NCBI GenBank assembly: GCA_949751835.1
Contig: CATKHK010000028.1
Coordinates: forward strand, 186,001 to 250,000
Direction: 5' to 3'
DNA: 64,000 nt
DNA from: Blepharisma japonicum
Taxonomy: Eukaryota > Ciliophora > Heterotrichea > Heterotrichida > Blepharismidae
Shown here: positions 43,925 to 52,698 of the stretch, piece after piece
How the letters are laid out: every line of letters starts with the position of its first letter
Numbering within the stretch: position 1 is the stretch's first letter
Notes under the pieces: generated by a model
Told to the model about the DNA's origin: nothing
What the model saw: the letters and a program-made list of their open reading frames with translations, nothing else
Database searches by the model: none
Program-made: the position numbers and the translations under genes

Positions 43925-44629
43925 TTAAACTACTTTTGATAGAGCTAAATTGCTTTCAATTGTCAGCAAATCTATCGCCTCTATCACTTCATTTCAAACG
44001 TTTTCAACTTTATCCTTATAGTTTTGTATTTTTATACTTGAAATCCCTGACACTGGTATATCGTTTTTAGGAATATATTTTTTTCATACGAATTCTGTAT
44101 TCATAGATGCTTGCAGATATTCTTTAGCTTTAGCTTTTGAATCTTCTTCACTGATTGGATTTGGTTGCGCAGATAAATCCAGAAACTGGGCGCTTATCTC
44201 TTCAACTATTTGAGTTAATGCTGGCTTTAAAGCTTCTTCAGCTTCTTCAACTGTCTTTGGTCGGTTTTGAGTTGCCTTCCCTTTATCGTTTACTTGCTTA
44301 AATAAAGTTTTATCATTTGGTCTAATAAAATCTTTAAAATATGTACTTTGCCCGAGCTCATGATTATTAGCAATAGAAATAAGGTAGTCTTCTAATCCTC
44401 TTTTTCTTGTTTCTAAAAACTCTTTATTTTTATTTCCAAAAATTTTTTTGGGTGGAAACTTAGGTATTTGGTTTGATACATTTTTCAAATTTTGGTGCAA
44501 TTGCCTTATTTGTGAATATCTTCTTCTCATGCTCCACCTTTCTCCAGAGATATTATCAGTAACTATAATAGTGTATTCTATATGACCTTTTGATAAAGAA
44601 TATTCGCCAATTGTAATTGATAAAGACAT
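43925..44629 (-). CDS. PX-domain protein (sorting-nexin-like)
   Basis: A 234-codon frame; TGA at 44084 is Trp and the frame continues to TAA at 43925-43927. PX domain at residues 1-110: SGERWSMRRRYSQIRQLHQN, the proline loop NQIPKFPPKKIFG, then RKRGLEDYLISIANN and YFKDFIRPND. A charged helical tail follows without a recognisable BAR domain. It should bind phosphoinositides, most commonly PI3P, on endosomes. It starts 39 bp after the four-span gene's stop on the same strand. Confidence 0.85.
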
Positions 44630-44668
44630 TAATTATTATTCCTGATTAATAACCCAATTTTCTATTAA

Positions 44669-45274
44669 TTAGCCTACTAATGGGTGTGAATATTTTCCGT
44701 CCATGTATCCTTTGAAAATCACATAATGCACAGCTACACCAAACTCCAAAGACGTTGCAATATTAGCAAGCCACATGCCTGGGCCTGTTGAAAAGTCGTT
44801 TAAAAAGGCGACACTAATGAGCATTATCCAAACTATCATTGAAAATGCAAAAGCTATAGGTGTCAATATGTGTGGGAACTAAATAAAAGGTACATCAAAT
44901 TGAAAGATGCCCATTCCTGTATTCCATCCGATGCTTGCTGATGAAACTACACAGTAGCCTTGGAGCAATAAAGCGAAAACAGTTAAGCAGATGTACTAAA
45001 TATAGTATACCATAATCCCTGCAAGCTCGAAATTTGTAATCTGGAGACAATCTTCTTTAAGGTCAGTATATTTATTTAAGTTTTTCTGATTGCACATATT
45101 TTTAAAGTCACCATATACTTTCCAACTGCTGTTTTCTCCGCCCATATATATTTCTCTCAATGAAAAATCACTTTTCTATTTATTATTTACCCCATAGGAA
45201 AACCAATGCTTTATGCTAAGACAAATCACAAAAAGTATCATCAGAATCAAGTTGGCTAAAGCATTCAATTTCAT
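44669..45274 (-). CDS. Four-span membrane protein with three 15-nt introns
   Basis: 186 residues after removal of three 15-nt introns (45176-45190, 44996-45010, 44879-44893). Spans: near 4-22 (LANLILMILFVICLSIKHWF), about 78-98 (GIMYICLTVFALLLQGYCVV), about 120-142 (ILTPIAFAFSMIVWIMLISV) and about 150-170 (WLANIATSLEFGVAVHYVIF). The first extracellular loop carries a MCNQKN and DCLQI Cys pair. Topology is claudin/tetraspan-like, but no family is claimed. Each intron removes an in-frame stop. Intron density here is the highest in the window. Confidence 0.82.
44879..44893 (-). other. 15-nt intron 3 of four-span gene
   Basis: Reads GTACCTTTTATTTAG on the minus strand; joins GIFQFD to FPHILTP. 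A at position 10. Confidence 0.9.
44996..45010 (-). other. 15-nt intron 2 of four-span gene
   Basis: Reads GTATACTATATTTAG on the minus strand; joins FELAGIM to YICLTVF. A at position 10. Confidence 0.9.
45176..45190 (-). other. 15-nt intron 1 of four-span gene
   Basis: Reads GTAAATAATAAATAG on the minus strand; joins HWFSYG to KSDFSLRE. Retention would give three consecutive-frame stops. A at position 10. Confidence 0.9.
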
Positions 45275-45379
45275 ATGCTGATTCGGCTGAAGCGTACAAA
45301 TTTTGCTAATTCTCCTTTGATTTTCCATTATAATTTATTACCAAAATGGTATTTGAGCATTTACAATAAAATTATTACA

Positions 45380-46747
45380 CTAATCCTCAGAGACTTGAAA
45401 ACTCCTTTCTTTTGCATAAAAACTGTCAGGTCTGATCTCAATTTCTTCGTTTTCTTCATAACTACCATCAAGCGCGACCCTAAAAACAACTGGATTTTCA
45501 TGGGCTGCTGGCTTGATTTCGGTCGTCACTCTGCCTCTTTTTATCTTTTCTCGACCTTGCATTTTACTTATGGTGTCTTGTATTTGGTCTTTTTTCTGGT
45601 GTGAGGCTATATATTCTTCAGCCAGTTTTTCGTTTTTCTCTAGTAATTTAGAATTTTCTGCAGACAATATTAACAGTCCTTCGCTTTCCTCAGTCAACTC
45701 TTGTTTCATATTATGAATTTCTTGTTTCATCTGCTCAATCTTGTCTTCTAAAGCTCTTTCTTCTGGAGTCAAGGCTGTTTGTTTATAAAAGTTATCTTGT
45801 ATTGAAAGCGTTTTATTTTTAATTTTAGTAAAATCAAGCACAGGTACAGGTCTTTGTTTATTAGGAGTTGTATGAATTTCTTCTTGATCTTCTACTGGCT
45901 CATTAATGATAGAGCTTTCTTCTGATCCACTAGTCTCATCAGATATTTTAAACTCAAAGCTGAACTCTTTTCTTGGGCTAAATAAGTTATTAATATAGCT
46001 TCTTTCTACCCCTGGCTTTCTATTTACTGGATTTTTCAATAAAGCTTCGATTTTTTGACACTCGCTTCAAAGCATTTTTGAATTCTCCATAAGTTTATCT
46101 CTATACGTTTGAGCACAATAAAGATCCCTTGCAAGATCTTGCATGTACTCTTTTAAGTCTTCAACTTGGCAATGCAAGTCTAAAATTTCATCAGTAGGTG
46201 GGACAATTATCATATTCCTGGATTTTCTATAAAGCTCAGCATCTATTTCAAGCTGCTTATTTCTTGTCATCAGCTCACAGATAATACGTTCTTTTTTGTC
46301 ATTTTGATATCTGATTTCTTGGAGCTTGTCTTCATATTCTTGAACTAATTCTTGCTCTTTTCGCTGATACTCTGCAGAAATTTGTTCATTTATTAAGGCT
46401 TTGCCTTGGGCGTCATTTCGGTCAGTGATGAGCTTTTTGAGGGTGTCTTCAAGTTGCTTTGTTTCGGTGAGAAGCTGCTCTATCATACGTGGAGCAGTGT
46501 AACTGATATTGACAGTGTCTTCAGAATTAGACTCATTTAATTTACTTGATAATATATCATGAAGCATTTCTTTATTAAGGGCCAGGTTTGTTTCAAGGTC
46601 ATCTATATAAATTCTGAGCTGCTCAGATTCTAGCTCTATTTCTTTGGCTTTGGCAGCTTTGCGAGATGGGATTCCTTCGCCTCCAGGAAGTGTATTGAGA
46701 GCATGATTGAGCATTTTTGTATTTAAAAGATATAAAGGAGATTTCAT
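45380..46747 (-). CDS. Coiled-coil protein, unknown
   Basis: A 455-codon frame joined across TGA-Trp at 46067 (SKMLWSECQKIEALL), ending at TAG. Coiled coil at about 25-225 (EIELESEQLRIYIDDLETNL, YEDKLQEIRYQNDKKERII) and about 330-410 (MKQELTEESEGLLILSAENS), separated by a disordered acidic segment with SGSEESSIINEPVEDQEE. The conserved-looking CQVEDLKEYMQDLARDLYCA block near 190 could mark a family, but I do not recognise it. Probably cytoskeletal or centriolar by composition. Confidence 0.75.
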
Positions 46748-47265
46748 ATATTATGGGTAAAATTAAAAATTTAAGGTTAATGAGAGGTTTGTGCATTCTT
46801 GTCGGAACATTTAAGTTATTAGTGAAGTGTAATTAACATATATAATATTTTTTGCAAAAAAATTATAGGTTATATTATGTCACTTAAAAAATAAATTTGA
46901 AGATGCTTTGCTATCAATATATGGATTTTTGTGTTTTTAATAGAAATATTTAGATCATAGAAATTTTAAAAAGATTGTCACCTTGATTCAATGTGAGCGA
47001 AAATTAATTACTTTAATTTTTGTAAGCAATTGGAAAATCTCCAGAAGTAATTAAAATTGATATTAAATTTATTTTAAAATATTATCACCTTCGTCATTTT
47101 TGTCAGTCAATGCTCTAGCTTAAGAGAGAATTTAAATACTGATGATAGTGAAATGGGATTTTAACTCAGCTCGGTAAACTTGCCATTTCATACAAAAATA
47201 ACGGCAAGTATAAATTTGTTTATGCTTTAGCTTTAGGCATTATTTAAAATTATCTTCAGTGCTCT
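46748..47265. other. Intergenic, AT-rich
   Basis: No gene found. GAAATGG at 47151-47157 and CCATTTC at 47184-47190 can pair around a 26-nt loop; the significance is unknown. Confidence 0.5.
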
Positions 47266-47517
47266 TTATTTCGCTTGATTTTCTTCAACTAGGGTTGGTA
47301 ATTTTGACAATTGACCTGAAGATACTTCATCTTTCGGACAATTTTGCCTTCTTGAATATAAGTCGCTTAACTGCAAATTCAATTTCGGAGCATTTTTGGC
47401 CTTTATCACTGAGAGTCTTCTCTGTAAAATTAAGCTTTCCTCCCTATTTATCGAACTTTTTTCAATCATTCTGTAATTAGATGAGCCTCAGCTTGATTTT
47501 GTAACACACAGGCCCAT
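47266..47517 (-). CDS. Small acylation-motif protein (MGLC), unknown
   Basis: 83 codons from ATG at 47515-47517 to TAA, including one TGA-Trp (KSSWGSSNYR). The N-terminus MGLCVTKSS fits the N-myristoylation pattern (Gly2, Thr6) with Cys4 as a palmitoylation candidate. The rest is polar, with LILQRRLSVIKAKNAPKLN and a Pro/Leu tail. Choosing the internal ATG at 47469 would lose the acylation motif. Function unknown. Confidence 0.5.
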
Positions 47518-47827
47518 ATTTATTTTGCTGATATTAATTATAATAAGTCATTTCTGGATAATTTATTAATTATTGCATGCCTATCAGCATCCCACTACTT
47601 CAAAAAACTTTTTTTTTGCTATTAAATTTTGTTTTATTTATAAAAGTAAACGCACCAAATATTGTGTTGAATAAATTTATATGTTAAAAATTTGATTAAA
47701 TCGCTTGAAAATTAATGATAATTCAATAATTTTTCTTTGAAAATGCCAAATTTTAACTTGGTATACATATGACGATTTTGAATGTATGAGAAAAATAAAT
47801 CTTTATGAAATTTAAGTAAAATTAGAA
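47518..47827. other. Intergenic, AT-rich
   Basis: A 310-bp stretch with no coding pattern, RNA gene or repeat that I can see. Confidence 0.5.
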
Positions 47828-48115
47828 TTAGTAGACAATCATATCACATTTGGATAATGGCTGCCGAAAAGGATCTGAATAAGAAACTTTGGACTTTATC
47901 ATTGGAAGTTTGCTTCCTGAAATGTTCCTTCTTTCTGTTGGAGAAGTTAACACATCTTCAGCGATGGGATTATAAAAATTTAGCTTTCTTGTTCTGTTTT
48001 TCGTCCTGCTTGCACCTCCGAAAACTGGGGAGCCACTATTTAAGTTGTTCTCCAGGTTTGTTGTTTGCTTTTTAATTGATGGGAGCTTGATTTCGCTACA
48101 AGACTGTTTGTGCAT
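47828..48115 (-). CDS. Small basic disordered protein, unknown
   Basis: 95 residues, ATG to TAA, basic and Ser/Asn/Pro-rich (SIKKQTTNLENN, FGGASRTKNRTRKL, SKLPMIKSKVSYSD), without a folded domain. Its ATG is one base after the TAA of the upstream SET-protein gene (48117-48119), so it has no room for its own promoter. It could be translated from a shared transcript, start further in, or be an unspliced part of something else; no 15- or 16-nt intron joins it to the SET gene. Confidence 0.5.
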   Translation of the reverse strand: MHKQSCSEIKLPSIKKQTTNLENNLNSGSPVFGGASRTKNRTRKLNFYNPIAEDVLTSPTERRNISGSKLPMIKSKVSYSDPFRQPLSKCDMIVY

Positions 48116-48116
48116 T

Positions 48117-49904
48117 TTATAATGGATATAAAGAACTTATTTGATTACTTTTTAAAGATTTAAGGTAGTTTCTCAAGGGATAAACATTAAGCAGCTCCTC
48201 ATTCGTTTTTTCGACGAAATGTTTGTATATTGGGGCTCCATTATCATTTTCTTCCAATATTTTTCTCAACTTCTCAAGCATTGTTTTTTGGTTTTGCATT
48301 ATTGATTTCTGTCCAATTCTATAAATAATCTAAATAAATTATACAGCATTCCTTTCTCTTATAGGCAAATTTGTGCTTAATAACTGTAAATCATACTCAA
48401 GAGGCGTTGTAAAATAGCGCTCAATTTCAGAATAAAGATCCAAAATTTTTTCAATAACATAGATTTCTAGCTTTGGAAGACAAGGAGTCCCATAATAAGT
48501 AGGAGGGCCAACACCTGCAAGTTCTGGGGCTGAAAAATCAGCTGATGCCCTAAAATAACTAAAAATTTGTGTGTTTAGTTTTTTCCTTTTAAGAGTGTAT
48601 AATTCTGAGACATCATCAATTAAATGTCCATCTGCTTTTCATAGCTTCTGTTCGTAGTCTTCAGGTAGCAATAAGCCTGTTTTCATGCTTCGTGTATTTC
48701 AAATCCTGAAATATAGAGCATCATATCTGTTGTTTTCTAATGTAAACCCATAGTCTAAAAGCAAGTCTCTGTTACTTAATCGTCCATACGCATTATATAC
48801 TTGCTCCCCAGCTTTAAATCCAGTTCTCACTCCTGTTGTTAATATAAAATAGCTATCTGGCTCATCTCTAATTTCTAGATCAGTGCTTTCTTCATATTCA
48901 TCTTCTTCTTCACTAGTAAGTTCTCCAATTACTCTAGTATCTTCTTCGTCTGAGCTGCTTCTATAAATCTTGAGCTCTTCATCTAATTCTCATATTGAAT
49001 CAATTTCGATTTTTTTGCTTTGATCAGTATTATCGAAATATTTTTGCAATCTTGTACTATAGAATCTCGCTTTTTCAAATTCAAAAGTTGGATGACTTTC
49101 ATTTGAAAAATCCCTATAGTCTGTATCTCCTTTATTGTCTTTTGATATTTCTTCTAAGACACATTTATACTCACTTTCGTAACGAATATAGCCATCATTA
49201 TGGTTCAAATTATCTGCTAGAGGTATTAGCATTCCATCTTCTCATGCAAATAGTCGTGTGCACGCTACTCGCCACACCCATTCAAAAGTTCCTTTTACAT
49301 CTTTTTCGGGAGGGAAATATTGAGGATATTCTTTTAAGATTTTTCACACAGATTTCCACAGGTTTTCGAGATAAACTCTCCATTTTTTTGCTTCAAATAT
49401 CAGAATAGGATCCTGCAGATTCTCTAATTCTTCATGAGTCCAATCAATAACTGTTTGTGTGCCTTTAATTGTTTCAAAATAAGGATGCCAAAAGCTCTCT
49501 TCTCCTTTTAGCCGTTCATATATGACAAAAGTTCACAGCATATGATCATCTCCTCTTGGATGCGTAATATAAAATCCTGAATGTTGAAGAAATATATGAG
49601 AAATTTCGCTTTTTTTGGCTTTATATAGACTTATCGTCAATGAATAGGGAACAAAGAGCAAAGCCTGAGTAAAATTTACTTTATTTGGAGTTATATCTAT
49701 TTTTGCTCTTGCACCTACTAATCCTGAATCGGGAAAATATACAGGATAGTCAAGCTATTTGATAATTACACTCGGAAATATGCAACCATTTTCAATCAAT
49801 CAGTGTAAATAAGCTCCGTATTTTTCGTCTTGATCCAATAAATAGCTTGAACTGTTTAGATAAGAATCATAAGAATTCTCATTTAATGCAGTTTGCTCTG
49901 TCAT
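48117..49904 (-). CDS. SET-domain protein (SETD3/LSMT-like), two 15-nt introns
   Basis: 585 residues after removal of introns at 49755-49769 and 48330-48344, with many TGA-Trp codons. SET motifs in order: GMLIPLADNLNHN (residues near 215; the NH motif) and GEQVYNAYGRLSNRDLLLDYGF (near 325; the pseudoknot Tyr), the arrangement of plastid LSMT/SETD3 methyltransferases. An acidic insertion (SSSDEEDTRVIGELTSEEEDEYEE) sits between these two motifs. A helical C-terminal region follows, matching the position of the LSMT substrate-binding domain. Predicted protein lysine or histidine methyltransferase; the substrate is unknown. The last exon would otherwise look like a separate 60-codon ORF. Confidence 0.88.
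48330..48344 (-). other. 15-nt intron 2 of SET gene
   Basis: Reads GTATAATTTATTTAG on the minus strand; joins IRERNA to IIYRIGQKS. A at position 10. Confidence 0.88.
49755..49769 (-). other. 15-nt intron 1 of SET gene
   Basis: Reads GTAATTATCAAATAG on the minus strand; joins GCIFPS to LDYPVYFPD. A at position 10, preceded by C instead of the T seen in the other nine. Confidence 0.88.
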
Positions 49905-50111
49905 TTATAATTTCTAAAGTTTTTGCTATTAATGAAGTAGAAGCTTTTAAATAGTAATATAAAATCTGGATAAATCTGAAAAGATAAAAATTATTATATA
50001 TATTTTCAATATATAATTATTAAATTATAAGTAAAATCAGTTGTTTTATTCTTATTTTGGTGATGGTTTTTCATTTCTTTGTATTAATATATTGATTTCT
50101 TCCATATCGTT

Positions 50112-50774
50112 ATGAGAAATGCCATTAAACTTCCTCGCCCAATTAGTCCATCATCCTCCTTTATTCCTCCAAAACTTGATGATGGCGACTCTACTCCAAG
50201 GTTATATGATATAGATTTTTGTCCTCCTATATCTCAATTTAATGAATCACAAACTTGCTATGTATTTTCCCCACTATCTCGCTCAATAAAACTTGAAAAT
50301 CTAGGCCAAACAGACCGGAAAATGCTGAATGAGCTCAATGGAAGCCAGAAAAGCACTTTTTCTGAAACGCAGATAAATAGCTCATTAAAACTTGGCATAA
50401 AAGAAAAAGCTAAGTATGAGAAAAGGATAGAAGATCTTGAAATTGAAATCAAGGCTTTAAAAAGAATGAAAGTCTTGCTGAGGGAAAAAGATCGAATTGT
50501 AGGAAATATTGAATCACAATTAGATATTGTTAAAGCAGAAAACCAAAATTTAAAAAGGGAGGTTAAAAATCTTAGACTAGAAAATATTGCTTTGACTAAT
50601 AAATTTCAAAGCAAAAGCGAAAAAGAAACTGAAGAAGAATCACAGGACCCTGTAGTTCGAGTTTCTAACGCTTTAAATACTTTTAAATCAGATTTAACTG
50701 ATTTTATACTTCTAAACCAAAGAAAAAGAAGCAAAACAGCAGCACCAAAACCTGTCAAATTATATAATGAATAA
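50112..50774 (+). CDS. Coiled-coil protein, unknown
   Basis: 220 residues, ATG to TAA. The first 90 are disordered and Pro/Ser-rich (KLPRPISPSSSFIPP). Residues about 95-165 form a coiled coil (KYEKRIEDLEIEIKALKRM, VKAENQNLKREVKNLRLEN). The tail is basic (NQRKRSKTAAPKPVKLYNE). No family recognised. Convergent with the secreted Cys-rich gene, 30 bp apart. Confidence 0.72.
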   Translation: MRNAIKLPRPISPSSSFIPPKLDDGDSTPRLYDIDFCPPISQFNESQTCYVFSPLSRSIKLENLGQTDRKMLNELNGSQKSTFSETQINSSLKLGIKEKAKYEKRIEDLEIEIKALKRMKVLLREKDRIVGNIESQLDIVKAENQNLKREVKNLRLENIALTNKFQSKSEKETEEESQDPVVRVSNALNTFKSDLTDFILLNQRKRSKTAAPKPVKLYNE

Positions 50775-50804
50775 TTTTAACTTTAAATCTTCAAAATTTT
50801 CCAG

Positions 50805-51965
50805 TTAAGTTATTGTCAACAAATAAATCAAAGAAACTGCATATAATAAAGCTGACTCATCAAGGTCTTTTCCAGCATCTTTCCAATCTTTAAGGAATAT
50901 ATCTTTAACGCAATCTTCACTTTCCTGCATTTGGGCATAATAAAGCATTATTCCTTGATAGTATTTGTGAAGTTCTACATTTTTAGCATCCCAATAATCG
51001 TTTTGGCATTCTGGTGTTTCCCTTCTCATTGTATTGCATTTATTTATTTCAGTGCTTTGGAGCCATTTAAGGTGTTGTTGGGTATATTGGAAATAAGGAG
51101 GGTCTCCAGGGAATAAAGGACAAAATGATGATCTGTCTTTATTCCAGCCACAAGTACAAGGCTGAACTATTGAATATCCTGGAGAAAAAAATGGATCTTT
51201 ATTTGAATAGCATTGGTCTGAAGTGTTGCATAAAGTAGGAAGTTTTTGAGGATTTTTTAATGGAATTGTGCAGGCCCACACATCAGGCTCCGATTCATTT
51301 TTTAGTGCACAAGTTCCTGATTGGCATAATTTATTTTGGCCGTTTATGCATTGATATACTTCATGCTGAGGAGATAAAGAGTAATAGTTTACACAAGTAT
51401 TGTTGTCTGGATTTGAAGTGAGATAGCAGCCAGCTCCATTTACACAGTCATAATCATCGCTGCAACTCACTTTACCAACTTCAATTTGTTTTTGGCATGT
51501 TTGAGTTCCTAATATAGCTTGACATCTTAGGCCTGGATTGCAATTATTATCATCCACACATGATTCTCCGAGACCGAATCCGGCACATGTCCTATTTACG
51601 CAGCTTGGGCCAAAAATGCTACAGTCTTCATTGTTTTGACATTTTTCTCCTGGCCATTTATTATTGATTATTGGTGTAGGATTGACACAAGTGGAATTCT
51701 GATCAACTAAAGGAGCACATATTTTGGATTTGTCAGCGCATTTTTGAGCATAATAGGAATTAGTTGTGCTGATAAAATACATGCAAGTGTCAGAAGAAAA
51801 AGATTGAGTTGTCTTTTTACAAGTGTATGATGGGCAGATATCAGATATATTTTTTGTTAATGGTAAATCAGTGCCAATTCAAATGGAAATGTCTGATTTT
51901 TGGGAGATTGTGTATGTGATGAGGAGGTTAAATATGAGGAAAAGGTTTTTCAATGGAAAAGCCAT
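50805..51965 (-). CDS. Secreted Cys-rich protein, possibly GPI-anchored
   Basis: A 386-codon frame from ATG at 51963-51965; a TGA near residue 30 is Trp. A signal peptide (PLKNLFLIFNLLITYTIS) precedes a Cys-rich region (about 45-240) with dickkopf/EB-like spacing: GEKCQNNEDCSIFGPSC, GESCVDDNNCNPGLRC, KVSCSDDYDCVNGAGC. Several N-glycosylation sequons are present. The C-terminus ends in a hydrophobic run (ALLYAVSLIYLLTIT) with no basic tail after it, which fits a GPI-anchor signal. Extracellular or surface role; partners unknown. Confidence 0.78.
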
Positions 51966-52298
51966 ATTTATTACCGCCAATAGATGTGATTAATGAAAAT
52001 TCTTAAATAAATGTCGTCAGAATTGTCTGTGGCAATAATTTATTGATTATTTTTTTTATTTAATAAATTCTTAAGAGCTACTTAGTGTTTTTTTAGAATA
52101 GATTAATTTCAGATATTAATGATACCTTAGAGAAGCATTACATGAAACTTTTAATTAAATAATTGCTAATTTAAACAATTAAGATTTTCAGAATTAGCAA
52201 AAATTTATTAGCTGCTCTTCAAGCCCCTTCTTCAAAAATTTCAAAATGAAAATATTTTAGGCCCTCTTCTTAAATATGAATTTAAACATATAATTTAA
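51966..52298. other. Intergenic, AT-rich
   Basis: A 333-bp divergent spacer with no coding pattern; it should hold promoters for the genes at 50805-51965 and 52299-52511. Confidence 0.5.
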
Positions 52299-52511
52299 AT
52301 GATGGGATACCAAGAAACTCAAGACTACGACTTCTACTCCATCCAAAAAGATCAAAAAAAGGGCCAAAACTTCTTCGGCAAGCTAGAATCCATAAAATTA
52401 TATCTTAAAAGCATGAACCCCTTTTCATCAGTCTCATCATCAACCAAGTCATCAACCGCCTCATCCAAGCCCTCAGAGCATATAATGAAAAGTGTTTATG
52501 ATCTGGTATAA
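52299..52511 (+). CDS. Small Ser-rich protein, unknown
   Basis: 70 residues, ATG to TAA. Aromatic/acidic head (QETQDYDFYSIQKDQKKG), a short amphipathic helix (FFGKLESIKLYLKSM) and a Ser/Thr-rich stretch (SSVSSSTKSSTASSKPS). Codon use is less AT-biased than the flanking DNA, which supports coding. Function unknown. Confidence 0.5.
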   Translation: MMGYQETQDYDFYSIQKDQKKGQNFFGKLESIKLYLKSMNPFSSVSSSTKSSTASSKPSEHIMKSVYDLV

Positions 52512-52698
52512 TAAACTAATTTTACTACTAAAATTAATTAAAATTCAAAATTAAAAAGAAATTAAACAACCACTAATTGAAATTTCTTCTCTATATTTAA
52601 CATCAGCCACATCGCATTTATTCGTAATGTCATATCTATTTTATCATTGCAAAATATGTGGAGTTTTATCCATTTAACTCAGCAAGCAAATAATAACC

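Noticed and set aside
48117-48299. Apparent separate 60-codon minus-strand gene
   Set aside because: It is the last exon of the SET-domain gene once the 15-nt intron at 48330-48344 is removed.
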